Positions 1 through 8,367 of a DNA stretch of 27,046 bases are shown here, one piece after another. Each line of letters begins with the position of its first letter. The first letter of the stretch is position 1. The stretch covers positions 1 to 27,046 of the IMG/VR virus record IMGVR_UViG_3300042398_000805, one strand, 5' to 3'. The notes below the pieces were generated by a model. It was not told where the DNA came from. It saw only the letters and a program-made list of their open reading frames with translations, and searched no databases. The translations under genes were made by a program, and so were the position numbers. This stretch comes from a virus.

Positions 1-206
1 CTATTGGCCAGGTCGAGGATCAGGCCGCTCGGATCGCTTGAGACGGTGTTCAGGTCGCGTGTCGTCCACGTCGTTGCCACGCCATTGCCGCCCGGTGTGC
101 CCGAGGCCTTGCGGTCCTCAATGAGCGCGATCTTCTGCGTCAGGCTGTCGACGTCCTTACGCAGCTTGTTGATCAGGATCGTGCTGGTCTGTGAATCGTA
201 GCTCAT
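1..206 (-). CDS. Fibre-like virion protein, N-terminal part only
   Basis: The gene starts at ATG 206 and runs off the left edge, so only about 68 residues are visible. The start overlaps the stop of the giant upstream gene as ATGA (203-206), which fixes the start and implies translational coupling. Residues 1-30 (MSYDSQTSTILINKLRKDVD and onward) look like a short coiled coil. They are followed by a Gly-rich hinge and then a TTWTTRDLNTVSSDPSG segment. That kind of segment is common in phage fibre or decoration proteins that continue into a jelly-roll or C1q-like head, but the head would lie outside the window. Function as a tail fibre or appendage is inferred from this pattern and from its place behind the ejection proteins. 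Confidence 0.6.
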   Translation of the reverse strand, partial: MSYDSQTSTILINKLRKDVDSLTQKIALIEDRKASGTPGGNGVATTWTTRDLNTVSSDPSGLILDLAN

Positions 207-3200
207 TGCTTGGACTTCTTTCGGATGATGCGTTGCGCCTCGTCAAGGCTGGCCGCGATGCCGATCAGGCTGCCGGCGGGGCCGTAGAGGCGGAGACTGC
301 CCTTGGCCTTGCCCGGGAGTGCCCGGTAGCCACCGGGGAAGGAGTAGGCCCCGGGCATGGCGGAGTCGGGGGAGGGCATCATATCAGCCGGCATATTCCG
401 CACGCTGATTGCCGCGGCGATCTTCTTGGAGGGCACCGCCCACAGGTTCTCCGGATCGAACCGCTCAATCTCGGAAGCCTTCTTCAGCCGGATGGGATCC
501 TCCATGCCGTCGTAGAGCGCACCATAGAGCCTGTAGCCCTTTTCAAACAGGTCCATGGCCTCGCGGTGGTCCTTGACGCCGCGGCCAGTAGCCATGTCGC
601 CGGCAGGCATATAGCGCTGTCCCTCAACAAAAGCCCCCTCGTCCGGTGCTATGCCCTCGTTCCAAGTCCACTCCGGCATGAGCCCGGTCTTCTGATCGGC
701 GAATACGGTGTCCTCTGTTTTGGCTGTGCGATTGCGCTCGCCATGCGGGCCGTAATTCAGCCAACTGTTTTGCCCCCGAGTCTCGGTGGTAATAGCGCCA
801 CGAGCAGGCCCCGTAAAGAGCCGGATGTGCGCCTGCCAGGCATTCTCCTCGCCATCAGCTCGGAAGCCAGATCCCTCCATGCCATGACCGAAAGCGTCGT
901 GCACGGCGCGGAATAGGTCGTTGGCATAAACGGTTCGCAATTCACCGTTGGGCCCACCGAACGGCCAACGCAAACCAGTATCGGCAAGCATTGGGTTTGA
1001 TTCTGGATTGAAGTCCTCCTTGGTTCCAAACCCAGAGTCTGTTGGGAAAACCCCCATCGACTTGTTTGCGCGGAGGTCGCGCATGGCGTTGAACGGAGAT
1101 GATGCGTACTGCTGCCCCGCATCCGAGTTGATATCAATGAACCAAAACTTGTATCCCGCTGAATCAAGCGCTTGATACTGATCCGTGGTTTGGCGGATCA
1201 AGTCCTGGTAGGCTTCGCGCACCGCAGGATCTTGCGGTGCATGAGGCATCTCCTCGTAGGCCTGAGCAATTCTGCGAGCGCGATCCTCGTCTACCTTAAC
1301 GTACTCCGATTGGCGACGGAGACCGATTCCTTTGTCCCTGGCGTACCGCTCTGCGATGCCAACCAGGCTCTGGTCTGGTCCACTAGCGCCTTTGACCTGT
1401 GGAGCGCCTGCAAGCGGCGCAAGGTTCCCAGACGTATACCGTCCTTCTCCTCGGTCTCCACGTCCTCCTCGTTGTTCTGGGGCTTGTTCATAAAGTTTTT
1501 CTCCTCCGGCAGGCATGAAATACGCTAGACGGGACGGTGAGTCAATTTGCTTTCGTTTCCATTTCTCGCCTGCCTCCGGCGTGCTTCCGTACCCGGCAAC
1601 CTTGTTTGCTTTCTGCGCTTCGCCCAATTGACGGTCGTTTAGGGCAGGCAATTTTTCGAGCCCAGGGAACATGACCTCATGCGGCTCAACACGTCCCCGA
1701 ATGCGATCCCAAAGAGTCCACTGGGCAGGGAATACAGCAACGCCAAGCTCGTTTGCCCGGCGCTCGTTGATCTCAAGTGCTGAGCGGTAGGAATCCGACA
1801 TTACCTGGAAGTCGTTTGGAGTCTCAACCCACTCCACCGACTTAATGTTCGCCGGAGCATTCGGGTTGATGCCGCCTTTCTTGGCGAGCAGTGTTGCCTT
1901 GCGGCTGCCCATGGCAGCAAACACGGCCTCGTTGACGAACTTCTGAACGCGATCCGAACCGTAGATTTGAGCCTGAGCTAGAACATCGTCGATGGTCTTT
2001 GCCCTGGTTGCTGTGGGGTCCGGCAAGGAATCCAATGTCGAAGCCATTTCGGCTTTGATCTTGTCAATTTTCTTCTGGTTTTTGGCCTTTAACGTCTTGA
2101 GCGTTTTCGGGTCGTCCTTGTTGATCTCCTCAATGCGCTTCCCTTTTTCCTCGGCATTTTTGAGCCGGCGATTGAAGGCCGATGTGGCTTCCTTTGACGT
2201 CTTCAGCATCGAATTGAAGCGGTCCACAACGATGCCATCGAAGCGTTTGCGGAGCTCTGGATTTCCAAGCAACTCCTGGCCAAAGATGCGAGCCATGTGG
2301 CGGTCCATGGCCGATATGGATGCCTTGAGCGGATCTTGCCAAACCGACCCAAATGATCCCGTCTTTGTTCCGAACCCTTTGACTTGGGTGGTGAGTTTAT
2401 CCACAAAGTCGGCCCAGGATTCGTTCGCTCGTTTTACAAAGAAGTCAGGGTTCTTTGTGAACAATCGAGCGGCATTTACGATGTTTGATATGTCCGCGGT
2501 GATTGCAATGCCAAGGCCACCCTTGCCAGCGGAGATGAACCCTAGCTCTTTTTTGAGTCGTTGATTCAGCTCCTTCAGGTTTTCTTTAGTAGGATTCTCT
2601 GGGTATAGACTGGCAAATTTGCGCACATCTTCCATCGAACCAAACCGCAACCGTGCCTGCCCCATTTCATTGGGCAGCAACGGAGCATTCGGGGAGAGCA
2701 TCCCGAAGACAATGGAGTTGAAGCTGGAGACCTTGTCCCCAGGTGTCGGAGCCATCGTCGACGCCAGCTTGGCTGTCAGCTTGGCGTGCGTTGTCTCTGG
2801 CAGGTTTGCTACGTCGACCGGATTGGCTTTGAGCCAGAGGAGATCGTAGTACGTGAACTTGCCCTCAAGGCCGCCGGGTATTCTCGCAGGATCTCCAGCC
2901 ACGTCCGAGGGGATGTTTGTGATTTCTGAAAGAGGTCCAAGGTTTTCGACGCCGAATGCTTTGCCGTATTCCTCAAACTCCTTTGGAGTCCAGTCTTTCG
3001 GTTCTTTGCCTTTGAAGTAGATGTTTCCATTTTGATCCCTTGAAACTCCTGGAGCTTCAAAAGATGCACGCCGGGGAAGACCTTCCGCAACTTGTTTTCT
3101 GGCCGCTTCCTCTTCAGCCGGCATGAACCTCACATCCCCCGCTTGTCGAACCGTCCCGAGTTCTTGCCGGCCTTCTTCTCGGCCTTGCGTGCGACCGAGA

Positions 3201-6200
3201 GCGCTATCGCCACGGCCTGCTTCTGCGGTTTGCCCGACTTCATTTCGCGGGACACGTTGCTGCTGATCGACTTCTGGCTGTAGCCTTGCTTGAGTGGCAT
3301 CTGCTTTCCTTTCTGCTTGGGTTTGGGTGTCGTAGATTCCGATGAGCTTCCCATCGGGGCTGTAGAGCTTGTGCTTGGCACCGCTGATGATGCGGTAGCC
3401 CTCGTCGGAGTTGATGACCGACTTGTCGCCGATGGTCTCGGCAGGCATCCAGCGCTGCTTCGAGAGCTGGTAGGCATCCTCCGAGAAGCGTGCGCGGAAA
3501 CCGGATGGAGCTATTGAACCAATACGGTCCAAGCGGAAGTCGCGGACAAACTTTTCACTCTGGTTAATGAAGTCCCCAAGGTACTTGGCCTTCTCCAAAC
3601 CAAAGATCTCGGCAGACCTACGGGCACCTTCCTTCTGGTCGAGGTTGGTAAAGTACTTCGCTAGGTCGCCCATGAACCCGTCGACGTTGTCCCACAGGCC
3701 GTTGCCTACACTACCGTTGGAGGCTGTGTCCTTCAGGATGGCATCCCGGACATAGCTGATGTCGATGGCCTTGATCAGCGGATGATCCGCTTTCGAGAAG
3801 TAGAACGCATACGGCAGCACGTCACGGTCAGTGAGGCGGATGCCGCTGCTGTACCTGTTGACCTTTTTACCAGTCAGCCGGTTGATGATCTTCTTGAGCG
3901 CTGCGCTGTAGGTGATGTTGAGGCTGTTGCCAGCGTCCATTGCAGCGTTCGCGGCACGGATCTTGTCCTTCATCCGGCTGCTGACTGCCTGGGACTGCTC
4001 AATGGCAGACAACTGCTCCGGGCTCAAGCGACCCTGAGCAACACCATCGACCATGCGGGCTGTGCCCGGTGTGTTCTCAATGATGGCTCGAAGGCTTTCA
4101 CGGTCCTTGTCCTCTCGGGCCACTACCTCTTCGCTGGACATTGACCGGATCGTGCCGTCGGGCATCTGTTCAGCTAAACCAAGTTCGACCAATTGCTTAG
4201 CCGCCAGCGGGTTGGAAACATCCTCAGGCTTGAGGACTACCTTGGTCTGTTCACCTTGGATTTTAATCTTCTCATCCAGCTTGCGCCGAGCACGCAACAG
4301 GTCGCGCAGCATGGCGTTAACCTGGGGCGAGGCCTGCTTTAGATCCGGGAATAGGACAGAATCGGTGGGCTTGACTCCGAACGTGCGCTCAATGGTCGCC
4401 GCGGCATCGGCCAAGGCCCGGCTGGCGTTCTGGGTCAGAGCCAGGTCGAGAAGTTGCCTGGTAAGCCCCGTGAATCCCTTCAGTAGTGCGTCAGGCTTCT
4501 GACCGGCCAGGAGCCCGGCGAAGTGCTCTGCTGCGAGCTCTGAGGCCACGTAGTCGGCCTTTTTATTGACGGTGTCGTACTTAGCCAGCTCGTCTGCCAT
4601 TGAGGCATTACCAGCACCCAGCTTGTCTCGGTACTCGTTGAACTTGGCTTCGATCTCGGCGTCATTGAAAGCGCCCTCGGCCAGCTTGCGGATGGTGTCG
4701 CCTTCCTGAATCCATCGACCCACCAGAGCGTTCTTGATCTCGGTGGCGCCGGCCTCGAGCTGAGTGCTCTTCTCAAGAGCGTGGAATAGCTCATGGCCGA
4801 GCGTGTAGAGCGGGCCGTCGCCGGTTCCTTTGCCGATGATGTCGGCGTTGATAACCACCGCAGGCCGGCCACCTTTGTTCTCAACCTGCACGCCCCGGGC
4901 GTTGATTTTGTAGCGCTTGGCGAAGTCTTCGCTGGAAAGATACTCCACCTCGACGTCTCCGAACTTGCCTCGGACAAGGCCCTGCAAGTCCATCAGACTG
5001 GATGCCGCATCCACACCGTGCTTATCACGCAACTGTTGAAACAGCGCCTTGGTCGTCGGGTCCTGCTGGGCGTCGATGAAGCGCCCGAGGTCGCCGGCAC
5101 GGGCTTCCTTTGCGGCCTTGCCTGTCAGCCGCTGGTACATCCGACCACCGAGAGCACCTGTAGCACCCTGAACACCGCCAGAACCAAAGCCTGCAGCAGC
5201 ACCTTCTTGACCACCTGACAAATATCCGAGGCCTGTACCAATGGCCGCACCTTCAATTCCTCCGGCAAGCCCCCTCAGTGAGGCATCCAAGGCAGCGTCC
5301 CCACCGTACTGCCCGACCACGCCGAGCATACGCTGGCGCAGGTTGGCACCCGGGGCAGCCCCGATAGCCTCCAGAGGCCCGATGCGCGAAGGCTGGGTCA
5401 TCAGGTTCTCGCCGGCACGGGTCAGTGCCTCGCCCAGCTCCCGAGCAGTACGAATGCCAGCAGGAATGGCAGCGAAGGCAGCGGCCTCCGGGGCAACACC
5501 GAGGGCGCCTGCGATACCGGCAGTGGCCGCAGTATTACGAAGCGCTTCTGGCGCCATTCCGATAGCTTCCGCTGTCATGCGCTCGGCGGCACCTGCAACG
5601 CGCTCTAGGGGCCTTGCAGCGCCGGTAATGGCCCGTCCTGCGAGTTGGGTTCCTTTGCCGACCGCACGGGTGGCGAGTTTGCCTGCGCCTAGGACCTCTC
5701 CAATGCCCGGCAAAAACATTGTCGGGTCGAGGATCATGGACACGCCCTGAACATACTCCGGGTTGGTGTACTCGGGAGGTAGAGCAACACCTTCCTCGCC
5801 ACGCTCCAGACGGGCAGTCTTTTCAGCAAAGTCGCGGGCCTCAAGGAACTGGTTGTAGCGGGACTCCTGAGTGCCAGTGCCTGCGACGAGGTCCTTGAAC
5901 TTGAATATTGGAGAAGATGGGTCCTGTGATTGAGCGGCAAGACCGTAAAGTTGGCGTCCACCCTGAACAAACCCTTCAAGGTAGTTGTAAGGATTTACAG
6001 CCGCACCTTGAGCACCCGCCGATACTGCGCTGCTTATGGTCTCAACAAACGCATCTGCAGCCCGTGCAGCGTTGTTAATAAAATCGCTCTGCTTGGTCTT
6101 AGAATACTCCTCGTACTTGGCATAATCGGATGCCGACGGTTTGAATGTCGGATCTTGCAAGGCCAACGAGATGTCCTCGCCGGTAATCGGAGCATCCAGC

Positions 6201-6268
6201 AGGCTCTCGACGCTGTCTGCTGGTTCTGGGCCGAACAACAAGTCGATGTCTGCTTTGGATAGGGTCAT
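203..6268 (-). CDS. Giant polyvalent internal virion/ejection protein with zincin protease motif
   Basis: 2,021 residues starting at ATG 6268, in ATGA overlap with the upstream gene. It is probably packaged in the virion and injected with the DNA, as expected for the last large gene of a podovirus ejection block. Residues about 180-380 are Ala/Gly-rich with helical, possibly membrane-active stretches. Residues 430-600 resemble a zincin metalloprotease: HELFH at 492-496 and a downstream SELAAEHFA at 576-584 that could give the third zinc ligand. A GYR...LIGI module occurs at 957-990 and again at the C terminus (1980-2013). Residues 1080-1340 form a conserved-looking domain of the sort seen in phage polyvalent proteins, with GFGTKTG at 1298-1304 and MDRHMAR at 1321-1327. 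Residues 1640-1880 hold VHDAFGH (1789-1795) and GEENAWQAH (1806-1814). An aromatic-MPA motif recurs at 940, 1048, 1584, 1886 and, less well conserved, 1958. Individual enzymatic activities are inference. Confidence 0.85.
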   Translation of the reverse strand: MTLSKADIDLLFGPEPADSVESLLDAPITGEDISLALQDPTFKPSASDYAKYEEYSKTKQSDFINNAARAADAFVETISSAVSAGAQGAAVNPYNYLEGFVQGGRQLYGLAAQSQDPSSPIFKFKDLVAGTGTQESRYNQFLEARDFAEKTARLERGEEGVALPPEYTNPEYVQGVSMILDPTMFLPGIGEVLGAGKLATRAVGKGTQLAGRAITGAARPLERVAGAAERMTAEAIGMAPEALRNTAATAGIAGALGVAPEAAAFAAIPAGIRTARELGEALTRAGENLMTQPSRIGPLEAIGAAPGANLRQRMLGVVGQYGGDAALDASLRGLAGGIEGAAIGTGLGYLSGGQEGAAAGFGSGGVQGATGALGGRMYQRLTGKAAKEARAGDLGRFIDAQQDPTTKALFQQLRDKHGVDAASSLMDLQGLVRGKFGDVEVEYLSSEDFAKRYKINARGVQVENKGGRPAVVINADIIGKGTGDGPLYTLGHELFHALEKSTQLEAGATEIKNALVGRWIQEGDTIRKLAEGAFNDAEIEAKFNEYRDKLGAGNASMADELAKYDTVNKKADYVASELAAEHFAGLLAGQKPDALLKGFTGLTRQLLDLALTQNASRALADAAATIERTFGVKPTDSVLFPDLKQASPQVNAMLRDLLRARRKLDEKIKIQGEQTKVVLKPEDVSNPLAAKQLVELGLAEQMPDGTIRSMSSEEVVAREDKDRESLRAIIENTPGTARMVDGVAQGRLSPEQLSAIEQSQAVSSRMKDKIRAANAAMDAGNSLNITYSAALKKIINRLTGKKVNRYSSGIRLTDRDVLPYAFYFSKADHPLIKAIDISYVRDAILKDTASNGSVGNGLWDNVDGFMGDLAKYFTNLDQKEGARRSAEIFGLEKAKYLGDFINQSEKFVRDFRLDRIGSIAPSGFRARFSEDAYQLSKQRWMPAETIGDKSVINSDEGYRIISGAKHKLYSPDGKLIGIYDTQTQAERKADATQARLQPEVDQQQRVPRNEVGQTAEAGRGDSALGRTQGREEGRQELGTVRQAGDVRFMPAEEEAARKQVAEGLPRRASFEAPGVSRDQNGNIYFKGKEPKDWTPKEFEEYGKAFGVENLGPLSEITNIPSDVAGDPARIPGGLEGKFTYYDLLWLKANPVDVANLPETTHAKLTAKLASTMAPTPGDKVSSFNSIVFGMLSPNAPLLPNEMGQARLRFGSMEDVRKFASLYPENPTKENLKELNQRLKKELGFISAGKGGLGIAITADISNIVNAARLFTKNPDFFVKRANESWADFVDKLTTQVKGFGTKTGSFGSVWQDPLKASISAMDRHMARIFGQELLGNPELRKRFDGIVVDRFNSMLKTSKEATSAFNRRLKNAEEKGKRIEEINKDDPKTLKTLKAKNQKKIDKIKAEMASTLDSLPDPTATRAKTIDDVLAQAQIYGSDRVQKFVNEAVFAAMGSRKATLLAKKGGINPNAPANIKSVEWVETPNDFQVMSDSYRSALEINERRANELGVAVFPAQWTLWDRIRGRVEPHEVMFPGLEKLPALNDRQLGEAQKANKVAGYGSTPEAGEKWKRKQIDSPSRLAYFMPAGGEKLYEQAPEQRGGRGDRGEGRYTSGNLAPLAGAPQVKGASGPDQSLVGIAERYARDKGIGLRRQSEYVKVDEDRARRIAQAYEEMPHAPQDPAVREAYQDLIRQTTDQYQALDSAGYKFWFIDINSDAGQQYASSPFNAMRDLRANKSMGVFPTDSGFGTKEDFNPESNPMLADTGLRWPFGGPNGELRTVYANDLFRAVHDAFGHGMEGSGFRADGEENAWQAHIRLFTGPARGAITTETRGQNSWLNYGPHGERNRTAKTEDTVFADQKTGLMPEWTWNEGIAPDEGAFVEGQRYMPAGDMATGRGVKDHREAMDLFEKGYRLYGALYDGMEDPIRLKKASEIERFDPENLWAVPSKKIAAAISVRNMPADMMPSPDSAMPGAYSFPGGYRALPGKAKGSLRLYGPAGSLIGIAASLDEAQRIIRKKSKQ
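3130..3300 (-). CDS. Small basic phage protein nested out of frame inside the giant gene
   Basis: 56 residues starting at ATG 3300 and ending at 3130, entirely inside the giant virion gene but in the +1 frame. The protein begins MPLKQGYSQKSISSNVSREM, continues with KSGKPQKQAVAIALSVARKA and ends Lys/Arg-rich. This matches from memory a small protein family frequent in phages, with the pattern MPLK.G.SQK.IS.N......G.PQKQAVAIAL, normally encoded as a free-standing gene; its function is unknown. Upstream of the ATG the minus strand reads AGAAAGGAAAGCAG, a strong AAAGGA Shine-Dalgarno at good spacing, while most genes in the window have none. The giant frame across this stretch encodes a low-complexity Gln/Arg/Glu-rich linker (residues about 990-1046). 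Both reading and ribosome site argue that it is a true overprinted gene rather than a shadow. Confidence 0.8.
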   Translation of the reverse strand: MPLKQGYSQKSISSNVSREMKSGKPQKQAVAIALSVARKAEKKAGKNSGRFDKRGM

Positions 6269-7941
6269 TTGAGGGATTCGATTTGCTGGATGGCCTGCTG
6301 CTTGGTGATGGCTCCTGAAGCCTGACGTGCTCGGATGGCTGCAACGCGGGGGTCAGAGAGTAGTGGTGAGCGTGCCTGACCACCGCTGCTGATTTGGTTC
6401 ACGTAATCATCAGCGTTTTGACCAGCTTTTTTCATCGTATTGTTCATGGCGTCAATACGCATCAGTTCTTTTTGCTTCACCACTTTTTCGCTGTCTCCAG
6501 CAATTGGGAAATACTGCTTTTCAGCCGCTGGGTATTCATCCGGTGAAATAACAGCGCCAGAGCGATCTCTAAGGAAGTTTTCAATCCAAGCGTCACGCGC
6601 TGCCTCGTATGACTTGCGAGAATCGGTCTTCAACCGTTCAGGCATGAATCCGAATTCAGTCAAAGACCTTGGAGAGTATCCAGACTTGAAAACGCTATTG
6701 ATCGTCTCGTTGTTCAATTTCATGCCGGCAGCAAATGCTGCTGATTTGCCTTGCGCTTCAGTCAACGGTTTGCCTTCGACCATCTTGGGAGCAGGAAGGA
6801 TATCCACCTTGCCGTCCGCACGCACCACGGTGATGCCGCCGGGCAGAGTCTGGGTGTCGACCTGAATGGGCTTCTGCTGGCCTGAGATCATCGACATGAT
6901 CTGAGGCACCATAGCAATGGTTTCAGGCTTCGCTCCCTGTTGAATCAAGAAGTCGGTCAGCTTACGAGACTGCTGCTCGTATGGAATCTTCTGTTCCGTT
7001 GTAATAGGTACTTGCTTCGTGGTTTCAAACGTGGTGAGCGCTTGATTTTCCACGGTGGTGGGCGTGGTTCTTTCAGGTTGAACCGGCGTGCCAAGTCTAT
7101 TGGCAAACTCGGCACCAAGCACCGACTCCCATGTCTGCGGAATAGAAGGTGTAGGCTGAGTGCTAGGCAGTCCTTGGGGACGCATGAATTGAGGCTGCTG
7201 CATCGGCCTGAATGCAGGAATCTGCTCGCTGTAGAACTGTTCCGGCCTTATTGCCGGTGCTGACTGAGCAGGGACAGCAAACGGACCCTCGGGCTGGTAT
7301 TGAACCGAGATTGGAACTTGAGTCTGCTCGGTTACTGTTTCGGTCTGTGGTTGACCTGAAAAGTACTTGATACCCTCCATTAAGACATTCTGCTGCTTGC
7401 GCTTGTCTAGGATGTCCTCCAACTGCAATGCGCCCAACTGCAACTGCTGGCGGGTCGCTTGGTCACGCACCTGATTCTGCTGATCCGTCCGGTACTGGTT
7501 CAGCACCATCACGGCGTCCCCGAGAGCCGCCTTCTTCTTGGCCAGGCTCATGTCCGGGAACTTCTCACCGAGAGCGGAGAACTTGTTGAGCATCTCCCGG
7601 TCGGCCTGCACCTGCTGGGTGTACCGCGGGATGTCCTGCTCGGTGACGCCCTGGGGGAGCGCCCCGGTCTCCATGTACTGCTGGATGGCCAGGTACTTAG
7701 GGTCGCTTGAGAGCTGCTGCTGCATGAGGCCGGAGACGGTCTCCCAGCTCTGTGTAGCAGCCTCGGTCTCGGCCTTCTTGGTGCGGTACTGCTCGATGGC
7801 CTTACCAAGACCTTGTCCCATGGCAGCGATACCCATGGCTAGGTTACGGCCCGGAGCGGTTGCGGCCTCCATGTAGCCAGGAGGCAGCGGGCCGGTGTCG
7901 CCGCGTCCGGTGTATGGTGTGGAATAGCCGTAAGTTGCCAT
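6265..7941 (-). CDS. Putative internal virion protein, Gln-rich, 558 aa
   Basis: 558 residues from ATG 7941, three bases after the stop of the preceding gene, and ATGA overlap with the giant gene at its end. The N terminus is Gly/Pro/Tyr-rich (MATYGYSTPYTGRGDTGPLP). Residues about 35-190 are helical and Gln/Lys-rich and probably form coiled coils. The centre (about 200-320) is Pro/Gln/Thr-rich and probably disordered, while the C-terminal 200 residues look folded. There is no enzymatic motif. Length, composition and position directly before the giant ejection protein resemble the internal virion proteins of podoviruses (the T7 gp14/gp15 position), but no family is recognised by sequence. Role in the internal core or DNA ejection is inferred from context. 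Confidence 0.7.
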   Translation of the reverse strand: MATYGYSTPYTGRGDTGPLPPGYMEAATAPGRNLAMGIAAMGQGLGKAIEQYRTKKAETEAATQSWETVSGLMQQQLSSDPKYLAIQQYMETGALPQGVTEQDIPRYTQQVQADREMLNKFSALGEKFPDMSLAKKKAALGDAVMVLNQYRTDQQNQVRDQATRQQLQLGALQLEDILDKRKQQNVLMEGIKYFSGQPQTETVTEQTQVPISVQYQPEGPFAVPAQSAPAIRPEQFYSEQIPAFRPMQQPQFMRPQGLPSTQPTPSIPQTWESVLGAEFANRLGTPVQPERTTPTTVENQALTTFETTKQVPITTEQKIPYEQQSRKLTDFLIQQGAKPETIAMVPQIMSMISGQQKPIQVDTQTLPGGITVVRADGKVDILPAPKMVEGKPLTEAQGKSAAFAAGMKLNNETINSVFKSGYSPRSLTEFGFMPERLKTDSRKSYEAARDAWIENFLRDRSGAVISPDEYPAAEKQYFPIAGDSEKVVKQKELMRIDAMNNTMKKAGQNADDYVNQISSGGQARSPLLSDPRVAAIRARQASGAITKQQAIQQIESLK

Positions 7942-7944
7942 AGA

Positions 7945-8367
7945 TTAGCTGTGTTGAGAGTGATACGCGAACTCGCGCAGTTTCAAGCTGATAGCCCTCA
8001 TGTGCTTGTAGCCACCGATAATCCAAGCCACTTGGATGATCATGTCGTTGCCGCAAAGCCGTAGGACATCTGATGTCTGACGCTTCCACTCCTCGTCTGA
8101 CTTCTCCCAGGCAACCGAGTCGGCGTAGGTGCTGGTGATCTGCGCGATGACGGGCTGCAGCCGGAACCAGTTCTCAATGTAGAACGGGGTCGAGTAGAGG
8201 CTGTTGGCTTGCATCATCACGTCAAGGAAGGCCTCTGGTGTGAACGGTACGTCGCCGTCGACCAGGTCGTCGATGGCATGGCAGTAGGCATGGAAGGCTG
8301 TGATGAACACCACGGCGTTGTGGTTGCCGCCGGCTGCGTCGAAGTAGAGTTGTCCGAGCTTGTTCAC
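7945..8367 (-). CDS. Helical DDxxD protein of the virion cluster
   Basis: 140 residues if started at GTG 8367, which overlaps the upstream stop as GTGA (8364-8367), the coupling used throughout this operon. A longer reading from GTG 8412 would overlap the cupin gene by 49 bases and is less likely. The protein is predicted mostly helical. Residues 24-40 read TAFHAYCHAIDDLVDGD, with Asp33, Asp34 and Asp37 forming a DDxxD, and a second acidic motif GND at 106-108 lies in the last third. This spacing is reminiscent of the two metal-binding motifs of class I prenyl/terpene synthases, but the protein is only about half their length. I know similar small proteins from phage structural regions but no assigned function. 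A virion or chaperone-like role is as likely as catalysis. Confidence 0.65.
   Translation of the reverse strand: MNKLGQLYFDAAGGNHNAVVFITAFHAYCHAIDDLVDGDVPFTPEAFLDVMMQANSLYSTPFYIENWFRLQPVIAQITSTYADSVAWEKSDEEWKRQTSDVLRLCGNDMIIQVAWIIGGYKHMRAISLKLREFAYHSQHS

Noticed and set aside
191-916. 241-codon plus-strand frame opposite the end of the giant gene
   Set aside because: Antisense shadow without domain, on the strand opposite all other genes.
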